Below, piece after piece: positions 1 to 6,330 of a stretch of DNA of 8,103 nucleotides. The stretch comes from Helicobacteraceae bacterium. GTDB taxonomy: Bacteria > Campylobacterota > Campylobacteria > Campylobacterales > Sulfurimonadaceae. The notes below the pieces were generated by a model. It did no database searches, was not told where the DNA came from, and saw only the letters and a list, made by a program, of their open reading frames with translations. The stretch's first letter is position 1; each line of letters begins with the position of its first letter. The stretch is from NCBI GenBank assembly GCA_027081565.1, contig JALWKG010000019.1, positions 1 to 8,103 of the forward strand, given 5' to 3'. The position numbers and the translations under genes are program-made.

Positions 1-1382
1 CTATTTTAATAGCAGCGATCTTTGAAGCTTCTGGAGCACTTATTGCTGGTGGTGACGTTGTCAGTACCATTAAAAAAGGGATCATTGACCCTTCTCAGTT
101 TGTAGATGTCACACAGTTTATCTGGGCTATGACAGCGGCACTTTTAGCAGGTGGTATGTGGTTAAACATTGCAACTAAAGTAGGTGCACCCGTCTCTACT
201 ACACACTCTATTGTAGGTGGTGTTATGGGTGGTGGTATTGCTGCTGCAGGTTTTGGAATCGTTGCGTGGGGCACTATGGGCAAGATCGTAGCTTCATGGA
301 TCATCTCTCCTGCTTTAGGCGGTATTATCGCGGCGCTCTTCCTTTTTACCATTAAAAAAAGCATCCTCTATAAAGAGGACCGTTTGGCTGCAATGAACAA
401 GATGGTACCTATTTATGTTTCATTGATGAGTTTTGCATTTGCGACCTACCTGACACTGAAGGGTCTTAAAAAGATCTGGCCAAGTATTGTAGACACGTTC
501 AACAGTATCTCTCCTGTTGCTGTTGAGATGACTAAAAAACCAACATTGACAGAAGGTCTTGTCATAGGTTTTGTGACAGCGATCATTACCTATGTCATTG
601 TCAAGCCGATGGTAAAAAAAGCTTCTCTTAAACTCAGTAACTCAGCAAAAGATGCCAACTCACTGTTTACGATCCCTCTTATCTTTGCAGCAGCACTTTT
701 GAGTTTTGCTCATGGTGCCAATGATGTAGCAAATGCTATTGGGCCATTAGCTGCAGTAGCTGATGCTGTTCAAAGTGCCGGTATCTCTTCTAAAGCTTCT
801 ATCCCTATTTGGGTGATGTTAGTTGGTGCTATTGGTATCTCTTTAGGTTTGGCACTTTACGGTCCCAAACTTATCAAAACAGTTGGTAGTGAGATCACTG
901 AGCTTAATCAGATTCGTGCTTATTCAGTAGCTATGGCTGCTGCGATTACAGTTATTATCGCTTCACAACTGGGTCTTCCGGTAAGTTCTACTCATATTGC
1001 TATCGGTGGTATCTTCGGTGTCGGTTTTTTAAGAGAGTATCTTTCAGACACAACTGAACAAGAACGCATCGAGGCTGAAGAGCAGCAGCTGGCAGAAGAC
1101 AAGCAGCAGAAGAAGACACACAAGATGGAGCTTAAAGAGCTGAAGTCTAAAAGCGTCAAGAGTGATGAAGAGCGTAAACGCATTGATGTTTTGAAGGCTT
1201 TGATCGCGGAGGAAGAGGCTAGAATCGAGTATGAGAAGAAGCATCTTAAACGTGCTAAGAAAGCTAAGTATGTGAAGCGTAGTGCTATTATGAAGATCGT
1301 GGCTGCATGGGTTATCACGGTACCAGCTGCTGCGGTACTTTCAGCTTCTATTTTCTTTATTATTGAGGGGATTATGTCGTAA
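1..1382 (+). CDS. pit: PiT-family inorganic phosphate permease (5' partial)
   Basis: Membrane permease that imports phosphate with a coupled cation (PiT/Pho-4 family). The frame is open from position 3, so the gene starts upstream and the ATG at 129 is internal. About 459 residues are present, lacking roughly the first 60-80, where the first GAND motif should be. Both inverted-repeat signatures are visible: PVSTTHSIVGG at 189-221 and PVSSTHIAIGG at 978-1010. The second-repeat motif HGANDVANAIGP is at 711-746. Many hydrophobic helices lie between them, and the protein ends in a final membrane helix (KIVAAWVITVPAAA). Oddity: about 79 highly charged, coiled-coil-like residues (1044-1280) sit between the second STH motif and the last helix, where I expect only a short linker. 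The promoter is outside the window, so Pho control cannot be judged. The family is certain; pit versus pitA naming and the coupling ion (H+ or Na+) are not. Confidence 0.95.
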   Translation, partial: ILIAAIFEASGALIAGGDVVSTIKKGIIDPSQFVDVTQFIWAMTAALLAGGMWLNIATKVGAPVSTTHSIVGGVMGGGIAAAGFGIVAWGTMGKIVASWIISPALGGIIAALFLFTIKKSILYKEDRLAAMNKMVPIYVSLMSFAFATYLTLKGLKKIWPSIVDTFNSISPVAVEMTKKPTLTEGLVIGFVTAIITYVIVKPMVKKASLKLSNSAKDANSLFTIPLIFAAALLSFAHGANDVANAIGPLAAVADAVQSAGISSKASIPIWVMLVGAIGISLGLALYGPKLIKTVGSEITELNQIRAYSVAMAAAITVIIASQLGLPVSSTHIAIGGIFGVGFLREYLSDTTEQERIEAEEQQLAEDKQQKKTHKMELKELKSKSVKSDEERKRIDVLKALIAEEEARIEYEKKHLKRAKKAKYVKRSAIMKIVAAWVITVPAAAVLSASIFFIIEGIMS

Positions 1383-1396
1383 AAACGACCTCTTTT
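1376..1396 (+). terminator. weak candidate terminator at the PiT stop codon
   Basis: GTCGT (1376-1380) and ACGAC (1385-1389) can form a 5-bp stem around an AAAA loop, followed by CTCTTTT and a further T-rich stretch. The hairpin overlaps the TAA stop of the permease gene. The stem is short and the U-tract is interrupted, so it is a weak intrinsic terminator at best. The ~690-bp gap that follows supports the transcript ending in this area. Confidence 0.3.
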
Positions 1397-1420
1397 ATGC
1401 TCTTTTTCTGATGTTATAAA

Positions 1421-1450
1421 CCGTCACTCCGAACCTGATTCGGAGCCTAC
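1421..1450. repeat. REP-like intergenic palindrome
   Basis: CTCCGAA (1427-1433) and TTCGGAG (1439-1445) form a perfect 7-bp inverted repeat around the 5-nt loop CCTGA, preceded by CCGTCA. The layout of GTCA, then TCCG, a TGAT-like centre and CGGA resembles the short dispersed palindromes seen between genes in many bacterial genomes. Only one copy lies in this window, so its repeat nature rests on that resemblance. It could also act as a bidirectional terminator or an RNA-stabilising hairpin for the PiT mRNA, but no clean T-run follows. Confidence 0.5.
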
Positions 1451-1784
1451 TCTTTGTTCTTAGACTTTTTCAAACTTTAAATCTTCACCTTTGCTCCCTT
1501 TCTACGACTCGGCATTCAGTACCTCCCTGCATTGCGCTGTTGGTGCTGATTTTTTTGACTCAGCATAAACAACGGGAGGGGTAACAATATAAAGAACGAT
1601 AACCCTACTGCTTTAGACGATAAGCTTCTTATTCTCAACAACAGCGTCTCTCTTCTTTTCTCGAAAATTACTTCTATGACGCGACAGAGAAGAAAAGTTC
1701 GGTTTGCCATAACATAAACTACGTAGGTAGTAATTAAACAAGAGAAAACTCATCCAACTTAAAAAAATGCTTACGATGGACAAA
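1446..1784. other. intergenic stretch with no recognisable gene
   Basis: No coding frame here looks convincing on either strand. The longest open frame (minus, 1516-1710, 64 codons) has no recognisable family and no good ribosome binding site. Minor structure is present. CCTCCC (1522-1527) can pair with GGGAGG (1574-1579), enclosing TGCTGA (1544-1549) and TCAGCA (1560-1565). There is also an imperfect direct repeat, GACTCGGCAT (1507) and GACTCAGCAT (1557), 50 bp apart. Whether this is an untranslated RNA, a decayed gene or plain spacer cannot be told from the sequence. Confidence 0.4.
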
Positions 1785-1925
1785 CTATTTTATTTTGTCT
1801 TGTATAACAATTTCAGGCTGATTTTTGCTCTTTAATTCCTTCTCGTACCGATGTACCTTAGCAACAAACTTCATATAAGCCTTCACACTCTTTTTCCCAA
1901 GATCTCGTAACAAACCATTTCGCAT
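1785..1925 (-). CDS. small basic protein of unknown function, 46 aa
   Basis: Minus-strand frame running from ATG (1925-1923) to TAG (1787-1785), below the usual ORF size cutoff. It encodes 46 residues beginning MRNGLLRDLGKKSVK and ending IVIQDKIK, rich in Lys/Arg. The middle looks helical and amphipathic, and there is no signal peptide or membrane segment. The main support is the start region: AAAGGA lies 6 nt before the ATG, a near-ideal ribosome binding site. A possible -10 (TATTAT, minus strand, 1949-1944) lies just upstream but would leave a leader of only about 12 nt. The frame stays open upstream to a TAA near position 2010 without another ATG. The gene is divergent from phoU and shares its intergenic region, so phosphate-linked regulation is conceivable. 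I do not recognise a family. It could still be a chance frame. Confidence 0.5.
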   Translation of the reverse strand: MRNGLLRDLGKKSVKAYMKFVAKVHRYEKELKSKNQPEIVIQDKIK

Positions 1926-1990
1926 TTTGAATCCTTTTGTGCCATAATAGTTGGACAAAAACACTGAGAGATTACAGCGTGTGGAGACTC

Positions 1991-2023
1991 TGTAACCATT
2001 TTGTTACATAGCCCTGATACAAT
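1991..2023 (+). promoter_or_regulatory. Pho box and -10 element of the phoU operon
   Basis: Two half-sites, TGTAAC (1991-1996) and TGTTAC (2002-2007), are exactly 11 bp apart. TACAAT (2018-2023) begins 16 nt after the start of the second half-site. In E. coli PhoB-activated promoters such as phoA, the pho box replaces the -35 and the -10 falls at this same distance. A weak third unit (TGTGGA, 1980) lies one more 11-bp step upstream. The predicted transcript start is near 2030, giving a leader of about 39 nt before phoU. Inference: phosphorylated PhoB from the neighbouring gene activates its own operon here. Confidence 0.72.
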
Positions 2024-2068
2024 CGCGGCAATAATCGAAAATATAAACAAAAGTAGACAAGGAGCATT

Positions 2069-2737
2069 ATGCTACCAAAGTATGATCAGAAGGTCAAAGA
2101 GATACAAAGTTTGATTGCAGAGCTTATGGGACAGGTGGTTGAAGCGAACCAAGTAACGTTGGATGCTTACAAAAATCATGACAATGCTGCGTATGATTCA
2201 GTACGAAACATTTTAAAATCAATTGATGTAGAAGCAAACACGATTGATAATGAAATTGTGAAGACTTTTGCACTCTTTGGTCCAGAGGCGCAGGAACTTC
2301 GTATGCTTGTTGCTTATTTGAAGTTGACCAATGAATTGCTACGTATTGCTGAAGGCAGTAAAAAGTATGCCAGACGTATGCGTGAACACTGTGAAGGTGA
2401 GTGTAATCTGGCACCATTTGATGACATCGTTATTAAGCTTCATACAACTTCATTAAACGCGATGACCTACATTGAAGAGTGTTTCAAGAAGCCTGGGGAG
2501 TGTAATGTTGAAGACCTTTATCGTAAAGTTATGGTTGAAGAGAGTAAAAATGATGATCTCTTTAGCATTTTAGAAAAAGAGATCATGACACAGATCATGG
2601 GTGAACAAGAGCTTTCAGTTGAGTACGTTCGTATACTTGGTACACTACGTAAGCTAGAGCGTGCATGTGACCGTGCCGTGAACATTGCTAACCTTCTTCT
2701 GTATGCTGCCAAAGGTGGAGAGATCAAGGTCTACTAG
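2069..2737 (+). CDS. phoU: phosphate signalling protein PhoU
   Basis: Cytoplasmic helical regulator that connects the Pst transporter to the PhoR kinase, normally keeping the Pho response off when phosphate is plentiful. At 222 aa it is the usual size for two tandem PhoU three-helix repeats, at residues ~10-105 and ~118-215. The first repeat shows IDNEIVKTFALFGPEAQELR (59-78). The second shows the metal-site motif LERACDRAVNIAN (196-208) with E197 and D201. Oddity: the equivalent place in repeat 1 reads LLRIAEGSKKYA (90-101), so the ExxxD pair is not conserved. Cysteines cluster at C108/C112 (CEGEC) and C138/C145. The start is well supported by AAGGAG (2059-2064), 4 nt before the ATG. First gene after the Pho box, 20 nt from phoB. 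It is not the DUF47-type PiT accessory protein, although a PiT gene lies upstream. Confidence 0.9.
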   Translation: MLPKYDQKVKEIQSLIAELMGQVVEANQVTLDAYKNHDNAAYDSVRNILKSIDVEANTIDNEIVKTFALFGPEAQELRMLVAYLKLTNELLRIAEGSKKYARRMREHCEGECNLAPFDDIVIKLHTTSLNAMTYIEECFKKPGECNVEDLYRKVMVEESKNDDLFSILEKEIMTQIMGEQELSVEYVRILGTLRKLERACDRAVNIANLLLYAAKGGEIKVY

Positions 2738-2757
2738 TTTTTATCAAGGGGTGAAAG

Positions 2758-3432
2758 ATGGGTGCATTTATAGTAATCGTTGAAGACGAAGAGGATATTT
2801 TAGAACTTATCGAGTACAACCTTGAAAAAGAGGGCTTCGACACTATGGGCTTTACAAGTACCAAAAATGTCTCCCAACTTTTAGAAGAAGAAGAGGTTGA
2901 CCTGCTTATTATGGACCGTAACCTTCCTGGTGTGGAGGGGAGCGAGTTTGTAGGACAGATGCGTGAGGTCGGTGTTGAGACACCGGTGATCTACTTGACG
3001 GCAAAAAACAAAGAGAGTGATATAGAAGAGGGTTTTGAGCGTGGGGGTGATGACTACATTACCAAGCCTTTTAACATGAAAGAGTTGATCCTGCGTCTTA
3101 AAGCCATTCTCAAGCGTACACAAAAAGACAAAACTGAGGGTAAAGTGGTCTATAGAGATATTACCTTGGACCTTGGCTCTCGTGAACTTTTTATTGAGGG
3201 TAAAAATATAGAACTTACCAAACTGGAGTTCGACCTGCTTCACACCCTTATCTCCAACCAAAACATCGTACTTGACCGTGACTATCTGCTTGAACATGTC
3301 TGGGGCGGAGATGCTATCTATCAAGACCGCACGGTTAACGTGGCGATTAACCGCTTAAAAGAGAAGATAGACGCTGAGAAAAGTAAAGAGTACATCAAGA
3401 CAGTGCGTGGGGTGGGTTACACCCTGTGTTAA
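2758..3432 (+). CDS. phoB: PhoB-type response regulator (OmpR family)
   Basis: DNA-binding response regulator, 224 aa, the usual OmpR/PhoB length. The receiver domain spans residues 3-118, with the acidic pocket E9/D10, phospho-acceptor D53 (LLIMDRNLPG), T81 and K103 (ITKPF), close to E. coli PhoB numbering. A winged-helix output domain spans ~128-224 and carries the recognition-helix region QDRTVNVAINRLKEKI and the closing wing TVRGVGYTL. AAGGGG (2746-2751) sits 6 nt before the ATG. The gene lies between phoU and the sensor kinase, and its last 7 nt overlap the kinase start, indicating translational coupling. Its likely targets in this window are the Pho boxes at 1991 and 6269. The PhoB assignment rests on context and those sites, because OmpR-family domains alone do not fix specificity. 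Confidence 0.9.
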   Translation: MGAFIVIVEDEEDILELIEYNLEKEGFDTMGFTSTKNVSQLLEEEEVDLLIMDRNLPGVEGSEFVGQMREVGVETPVIYLTAKNKESDIEEGFERGGDDYITKPFNMKELILRLKAILKRTQKDKTEGKVVYRDITLDLGSRELFIEGKNIELTKLEFDLLHTLISNQNIVLDRDYLLEHVWGGDAIYQDRTVNVAINRLKEKIDAEKSKEYIKTVRGVGYTLC

Positions 3433-4829
3433 AACTCCACCACTTCTTTTTTGCCAATATTGTTGGTTTGTTTATGGCCACGCTTATCGTCTCTTCTTTG
3501 GTGAGTTACTACACCCTAAAATCGTTTGTCATCTCTGAAAACACAGAACAGCTTGAACATAGTATTACGCTGATGCAGATGCAGCCTTTTCATATCAGTG
3601 ACCTTGATCGTATTGCGGCAAATACACATGCAGCGATACAGGACAGGGTTACTTTTGTGGCTGAAGATGGCACGGTTTTGGCTGACAGTAACAGTGACAA
3701 GTTCATTATGGAAAATCATGCAAACCGTTATGAGGTGATGCAGGCGCGTCGAGATGGTCTGGGTGTGGATAACCGCTACTCAGTGACAACACATGTGCAC
3801 TATCTGTACGTTGCCAAGAAGATCTTGGTGGATGACAAGGTCATTTATATTCGTTTAGCGACACCACTCAACACCATTATGTCAAACTTCTATACCCTAT
3901 GGTCACGTCTTATCTTTATCTTTATGATCTTTATGGTCTTAGGTCTGATCGCAGCCTATCAGATGAGTAAACGTGTACGTTATGATATTGAGCAGATTGT
4001 GGACTATTTGGGTGAGATCTCTAACAAAAACTATAAAGCTGTGATAAAAACAGAATATTTTCAAGAGTTTTTGCAGATCGCACTGAACCTCAAAGACTTG
4101 GCTAAAAAGCTAGCTACTCGTGACAAACAGAAGCGTAAATACACGGCCAAACTACGTCTGGTCAACAAACAGCGAAACGACATCCTCTCTGCCATCTCGC
4201 ATGAGTTTAAAAATCCTCTTGCTTCTATCATGGGGTATGCTGACACCCTCTTGGATGATCCCGACGTCAACCCTAAAATACGGGTACGGTTTTTAGACAA
4301 GATCCTCTCAAATGCGCGTAAGATCGCCTACATGATCGATAGGCTGGCCCTCTCTGTCAAGTTGGAAAACAATGACTTGAGTATTCATCTGATGAAGTTT
4401 AACTTAGTGGATCTTATAGAAGATGTTGTTCTAAATCTCTCTACCAAGTATCGCGATAGAGAGATCAAGTTTCATGGTGAAGAGTGCATGGTCTTGGCGG
4501 ACAAAGATATGTTGGACAATGTCTTGACCAATCTTGTGGATAATGCTTTGAAATACTCTGAAGATGATGTCATTATCTCCTTGGCTGACAATAAATTGAT
4601 GGTGATAGACAAAGGGATGGGTATCAGCGAAGCAGACCTTGATAAGGTAGCCTCGAAATTCTATCGTGTCCATAAAAACACCTGGGATAACTCTATGGGA
4701 CTAGGACTGGCAATCGTAAGCTATATCTTGAAACTGCATGAGTCGTCTTTGATTATTGAGAGCAAAATGGGGGAAGGCTCTCTGTTTGGTTTCTCTGTGA
4801 AGAAGATGACAAAAGGTGCTTGCAAATAG
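3426..4829 (+). CDS. phoR: PhoR-type membrane sensor histidine kinase
   Basis: Inner-membrane histidine kinase of 467 aa, the partner of PhoB. Membrane helices lie at residues ~8-30 and ~161-178. The ~125-residue extracytoplasmic part between them looks like the PAS-like/sCache sensor of Gram-positive-type PhoR (VTFVAEDGTVLADSN at 75-89, then YLYVAKKI and IRLATPL). Next come a HAMP-like linker (183-235), the HisKA H-box SHEFKNPLASI with phospho-acceptor H259, and the HATPase domain: N-box NLVDNAL (N369/N373), G1 DKGMGI (395), G2 GLGLAIV (425) and GEGSLFGF. No cytoplasmic PAS domain is evident, unlike E. coli PhoR. The start is GTG at 3426, inside the last codons of phoB. The next in-frame ATG, at 3474, would cut into the first membrane helix. 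The stop is 23 nt before cca. Phosphate specificity is inferred from the neighbours. Confidence 0.87.
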   Translation: MLKLHHFFFANIVGLFMATLIVSSLVSYYTLKSFVISENTEQLEHSITLMQMQPFHISDLDRIAANTHAAIQDRVTFVAEDGTVLADSNSDKFIMENHANRYEVMQARRDGLGVDNRYSVTTHVHYLYVAKKILVDDKVIYIRLATPLNTIMSNFYTLWSRLIFIFMIFMVLGLIAAYQMSKRVRYDIEQIVDYLGEISNKNYKAVIKTEYFQEFLQIALNLKDLAKKLATRDKQKRKYTAKLRLVNKQRNDILSAISHEFKNPLASIMGYADTLLDDPDVNPKIRVRFLDKILSNARKIAYMIDRLALSVKLENNDLSIHLMKFNLVDLIEDVVLNLSTKYRDREIKFHGEECMVLADKDMLDNVLTNLVDNALKYSEDDVIISLADNKLMVIDKGMGISEADLDKVASKFYRVHKNTWDNSMGLGLAIVSYILKLHESSLIIESKMGEGSLFGFSVKKMTKGACK

Positions 4830-4840
4830 GATTTCTGCGC

Positions 4841-4846
4841 TAAAAT
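4841..4846 (+). promoter_or_regulatory. possible -10 element for cca
   Basis: TAAAAT, preceded by CTGCGC, ends 6 nt before the cca ATG at 4853, in the 23-nt gap after phoR. If used, transcription would begin at or next to the A of the ATG, giving a leaderless or nearly leaderless mRNA. This fits the lack of a good ribosome binding site in front of cca. AT-rich hexamers occur by chance, so this is tentative. Confidence 0.35.
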
Positions 4847-4852
4847 ACAGAG

Positions 4853-6238
4853 ATGATACAGCTTCCCTCTTCTTTACTACCTATCATTAAAACACTTCTA
4901 GACAAGGGTCTTAGACCTGTTGTTGTAGGTGGTTTTGTACGCGATGCTATTCTAGGACTCCCCTCAAAAGATATTGATATTGAACTGTTTGGTATTAAAG
5001 ATCTAGAAGCCTTGGAAACACTCCTCGCACCTTTTGGCAAGGTTAATGTGGTGGGAAAAAGCTTTGGCGTTGTAAAACTGCAGCTAGATGCCATAGAGGT
5101 TGACTTCTCGATTCCAAGAACGGAACAGAAGGTAGCGCAAGGCCACAAAGGTTTTGATGTTATCTTGGATGGCTCATTGAGCTTTAAAAAGGCAGCTTCA
5201 CGTCGTGATTTTACTTTCAATGCCATGGGATATGATCTAAGCAGTAAAGAGCTGCTCGACCCTTTTAACGGCCAAAAAGACCTTCGTGAAAGACGACTTG
5301 CTTTTGTTGATGCAGAGACCTTTGTCGAAGACCCCTTACGCCTTTACCGTGCGGTACAGTTTGCAGCCAGGTTTGATCTACAACCAACCGAGGCACTCAT
5401 CACATTAGCACGGAAGATGGTGGCAGAGAAAATGCTAGAGGAGCTTCCAAAAGAGCGGGTGTTTGAGGAGTTTAAAAAACTGTTACTCAAAAGCAGGCGA
5501 CCTTCACAGGGTTTTAGGGTCTTGGATATTTTTGGTATGTTGCCTTATTTCCCTGAATTATTGGCACTACAAGGAGTTCCTCAAGACCCAATTTATCATC
5601 CTGAGGGAGATGTTTGGACACACACCTTGATGGTAGTGGATGTGATGAGCAGGCTCCATAGCGATGATAAAGAAGAGAACCTCTACCTCTCGTTAGCAGC
5701 GCTTTGTCATGACTTAGGAAAGAGTAATACCACAAAAAAGATAGATGGACGTATCCGAGCGATAGGTCATGAAAACACAGGTGTTCCCTTAACGGAGTAT
5801 TTTTTAGAACGCTTAAGTGATGAAAAAGCTCTTGTAGAGAAGATCTTACCCTTAGTAAAACATCATCTTAAGCCCATGCAGTTTTACAAACAGGGAGCAA
5901 AGGCAGCAGCTATCCGTCGGCTTGCCAATCAGGTTAATATCAGTGAACTTGTACTTCTTGCAAAAGCCGATTACTTAGGACGTACAACGCTGGAAGCGAG
6001 AAGCGGTGAGTTTGAGGCAGGTGTGTGGTTGATACAACGCGCGAAAGAGCTTAGTGTGATGCAAAAACCGTTACCCGCACTCCTTCAAGGACGTGACCTT
6101 GTTAGGGCGGGTCTTACACCATCAAAGCAATTTAAAGTGATACTTGATGCAGCTTACGAAGCACAGATGGATGCACTTTTTTCAACAAAAGAAGAGGCGC
6201 TGCTCTGGTTAAAACAGTATATAAATGAAGTGTATTAA
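4853..6238 (+). CDS. cca: CCA tRNA nucleotidyltransferase with HD domain
   Basis: Adds or repairs the 3'-terminal CCA of tRNAs in the cytoplasm. It belongs to the class II CCA-adding/poly(A) polymerase family; 461 aa, somewhat longer than E. coli Cca (412). The nucleotidyltransferase head has GGFVRDAILG (26-35) with metal-binding D40 and D42 in KDIDIE. RRDFTFNA (117-124) and EDPLRLYRAVQFAARF (159-174) form the nucleotide- and tRNA-handling segments. An HD phosphohydrolase domain follows, with HPEGDVWTHT (249-258), CHDLGK (285-290, H286/D287) and a later HH pair. The C-terminal block GRDLVRAGLTPSKQF and AQMDALF matches the family tail. It sits between phoR and the pst promoter on the same strand, 23 nt after phoR, so it may be co-transcribed with the Pho operon, have its own promoter (4841), or both. 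A pure poly(A) polymerase is less likely but not excluded. Confidence 0.92.
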   Translation: MIQLPSSLLPIIKTLLDKGLRPVVVGGFVRDAILGLPSKDIDIELFGIKDLEALETLLAPFGKVNVVGKSFGVVKLQLDAIEVDFSIPRTEQKVAQGHKGFDVILDGSLSFKKAASRRDFTFNAMGYDLSSKELLDPFNGQKDLRERRLAFVDAETFVEDPLRLYRAVQFAARFDLQPTEALITLARKMVAEKMLEELPKERVFEEFKKLLLKSRRPSQGFRVLDIFGMLPYFPELLALQGVPQDPIYHPEGDVWTHTLMVVDVMSRLHSDDKEENLYLSLAALCHDLGKSNTTKKIDGRIRAIGHENTGVPLTEYFLERLSDEKALVEKILPLVKHHLKPMQFYKQGAKAAAIRRLANQVNISELVLLAKADYLGRTTLEARSGEFEAGVWLIQRAKELSVMQKPLPALLQGRDLVRAGLTPSKQFKVILDAAYEAQMDALFSTKEEALLWLKQYINEVY

Positions 6239-6241
6239 TAG

Positions 6242-6257
6242 CCCTGTTTTAGGGACT
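6242..6257 (+). terminator. weak hairpin after cca
   Basis: CCCT (6242-6245) and AGGG (6251-6254) can pair around a GTTTT loop just past the cca stop, followed by ACTTTATA. The 4-bp stem and the lack of a T-run make it a poor terminator, so read-through from cca into pstC is quite possible. Confidence 0.22.
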
Positions 6258-6268
6258 TTATAGCCAAA

Positions 6269-6301
6269 TGTAACCTTCTTGTAACCAAACTATTCTAAAA
6301 T
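6269..6301 (+). promoter_or_regulatory. Pho box and -10 element of the pstCAB operon
   Basis: Two identical half-sites, TGTAACC (6269-6275) and TGTAACC (6280-6286), are exactly 11 bp apart. TAAAAT (6296-6301) begins 16 nt after the start of the second half-site. This repeats the geometry at 1991-2023 and that of E. coli PhoB-dependent promoters, where the pho box takes the place of the -35. The predicted transcript start is near 6308, giving a leader of about 46 nt before the pstC ATG. Inference: PhoB switches on high-affinity phosphate uptake from here under phosphate limitation. Confidence 0.8.
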
Positions 6302-6314
6302 CCGCTTACTAAAA

Positions 6315-6330
6315 AGCCATCGCTATGGCT
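6315..6330 (+). other. hairpin in the pstC leader
   Basis: AGCCAT (6315-6320) and ATGGCT (6325-6330) form a perfect 6-bp stem with a CGCT loop. Adenine runs flank it on both sides. It lies inside the predicted 5' leader of the pst mRNA, ending 24 nt before the pstC ATG. It might stabilise the mRNA 5' end or affect ribosome access. It is too small to be a known riboswitch. Confidence 0.35.

Noticed and set aside
129..131. ATG at 129 as the true start of the phosphate permease
   Set aside because: The frame is open and encodes typical PiT sequence (FEASGALIAGG and onward) back to position 3, so the gene is cut by the window edge rather than starting here.
992..1318. 108-codon minus-strand open frame inside the PiT gene
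   Set aside because: Shadow of the Lys/Glu-rich coiled-coil insert read backwards, giving a Ser/Cys/Phe-rich product. The plus-strand frame is clearly the permease.
1580..1604. GGTAAC and GATAAC as a further Pho box
   Set aside because: The half-sites are 19 bp apart instead of 11 and no -10 lies at the expected distance.
1516..1710. 64-codon minus-strand open frame in the gap between PiT and phoU
   Set aside because: No clear ribosome binding site, no recognisable family, and a composition rich in Leu/Arg/Ser typical of chance frames. Left as part of the gene-free stretch.
1719..1726. CTACGTAG perfect 8-bp palindrome
   Set aside because: Too short to mean anything alone, with no flanking repeat or gene start that would make it an operator.
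2881..3324. 147-codon minus-strand open frame within phoB
   Set aside because: It lies wholly inside a well-supported response regulator whose receiver and winged-helix motifs are intact. No family resemblance.
4840..5226. 128-codon minus-strand open frame over the 5' part of cca
   Set aside because: It overlaps the catalytic nucleotidyltransferase motifs of cca on the other strand and looks like a composition shadow.
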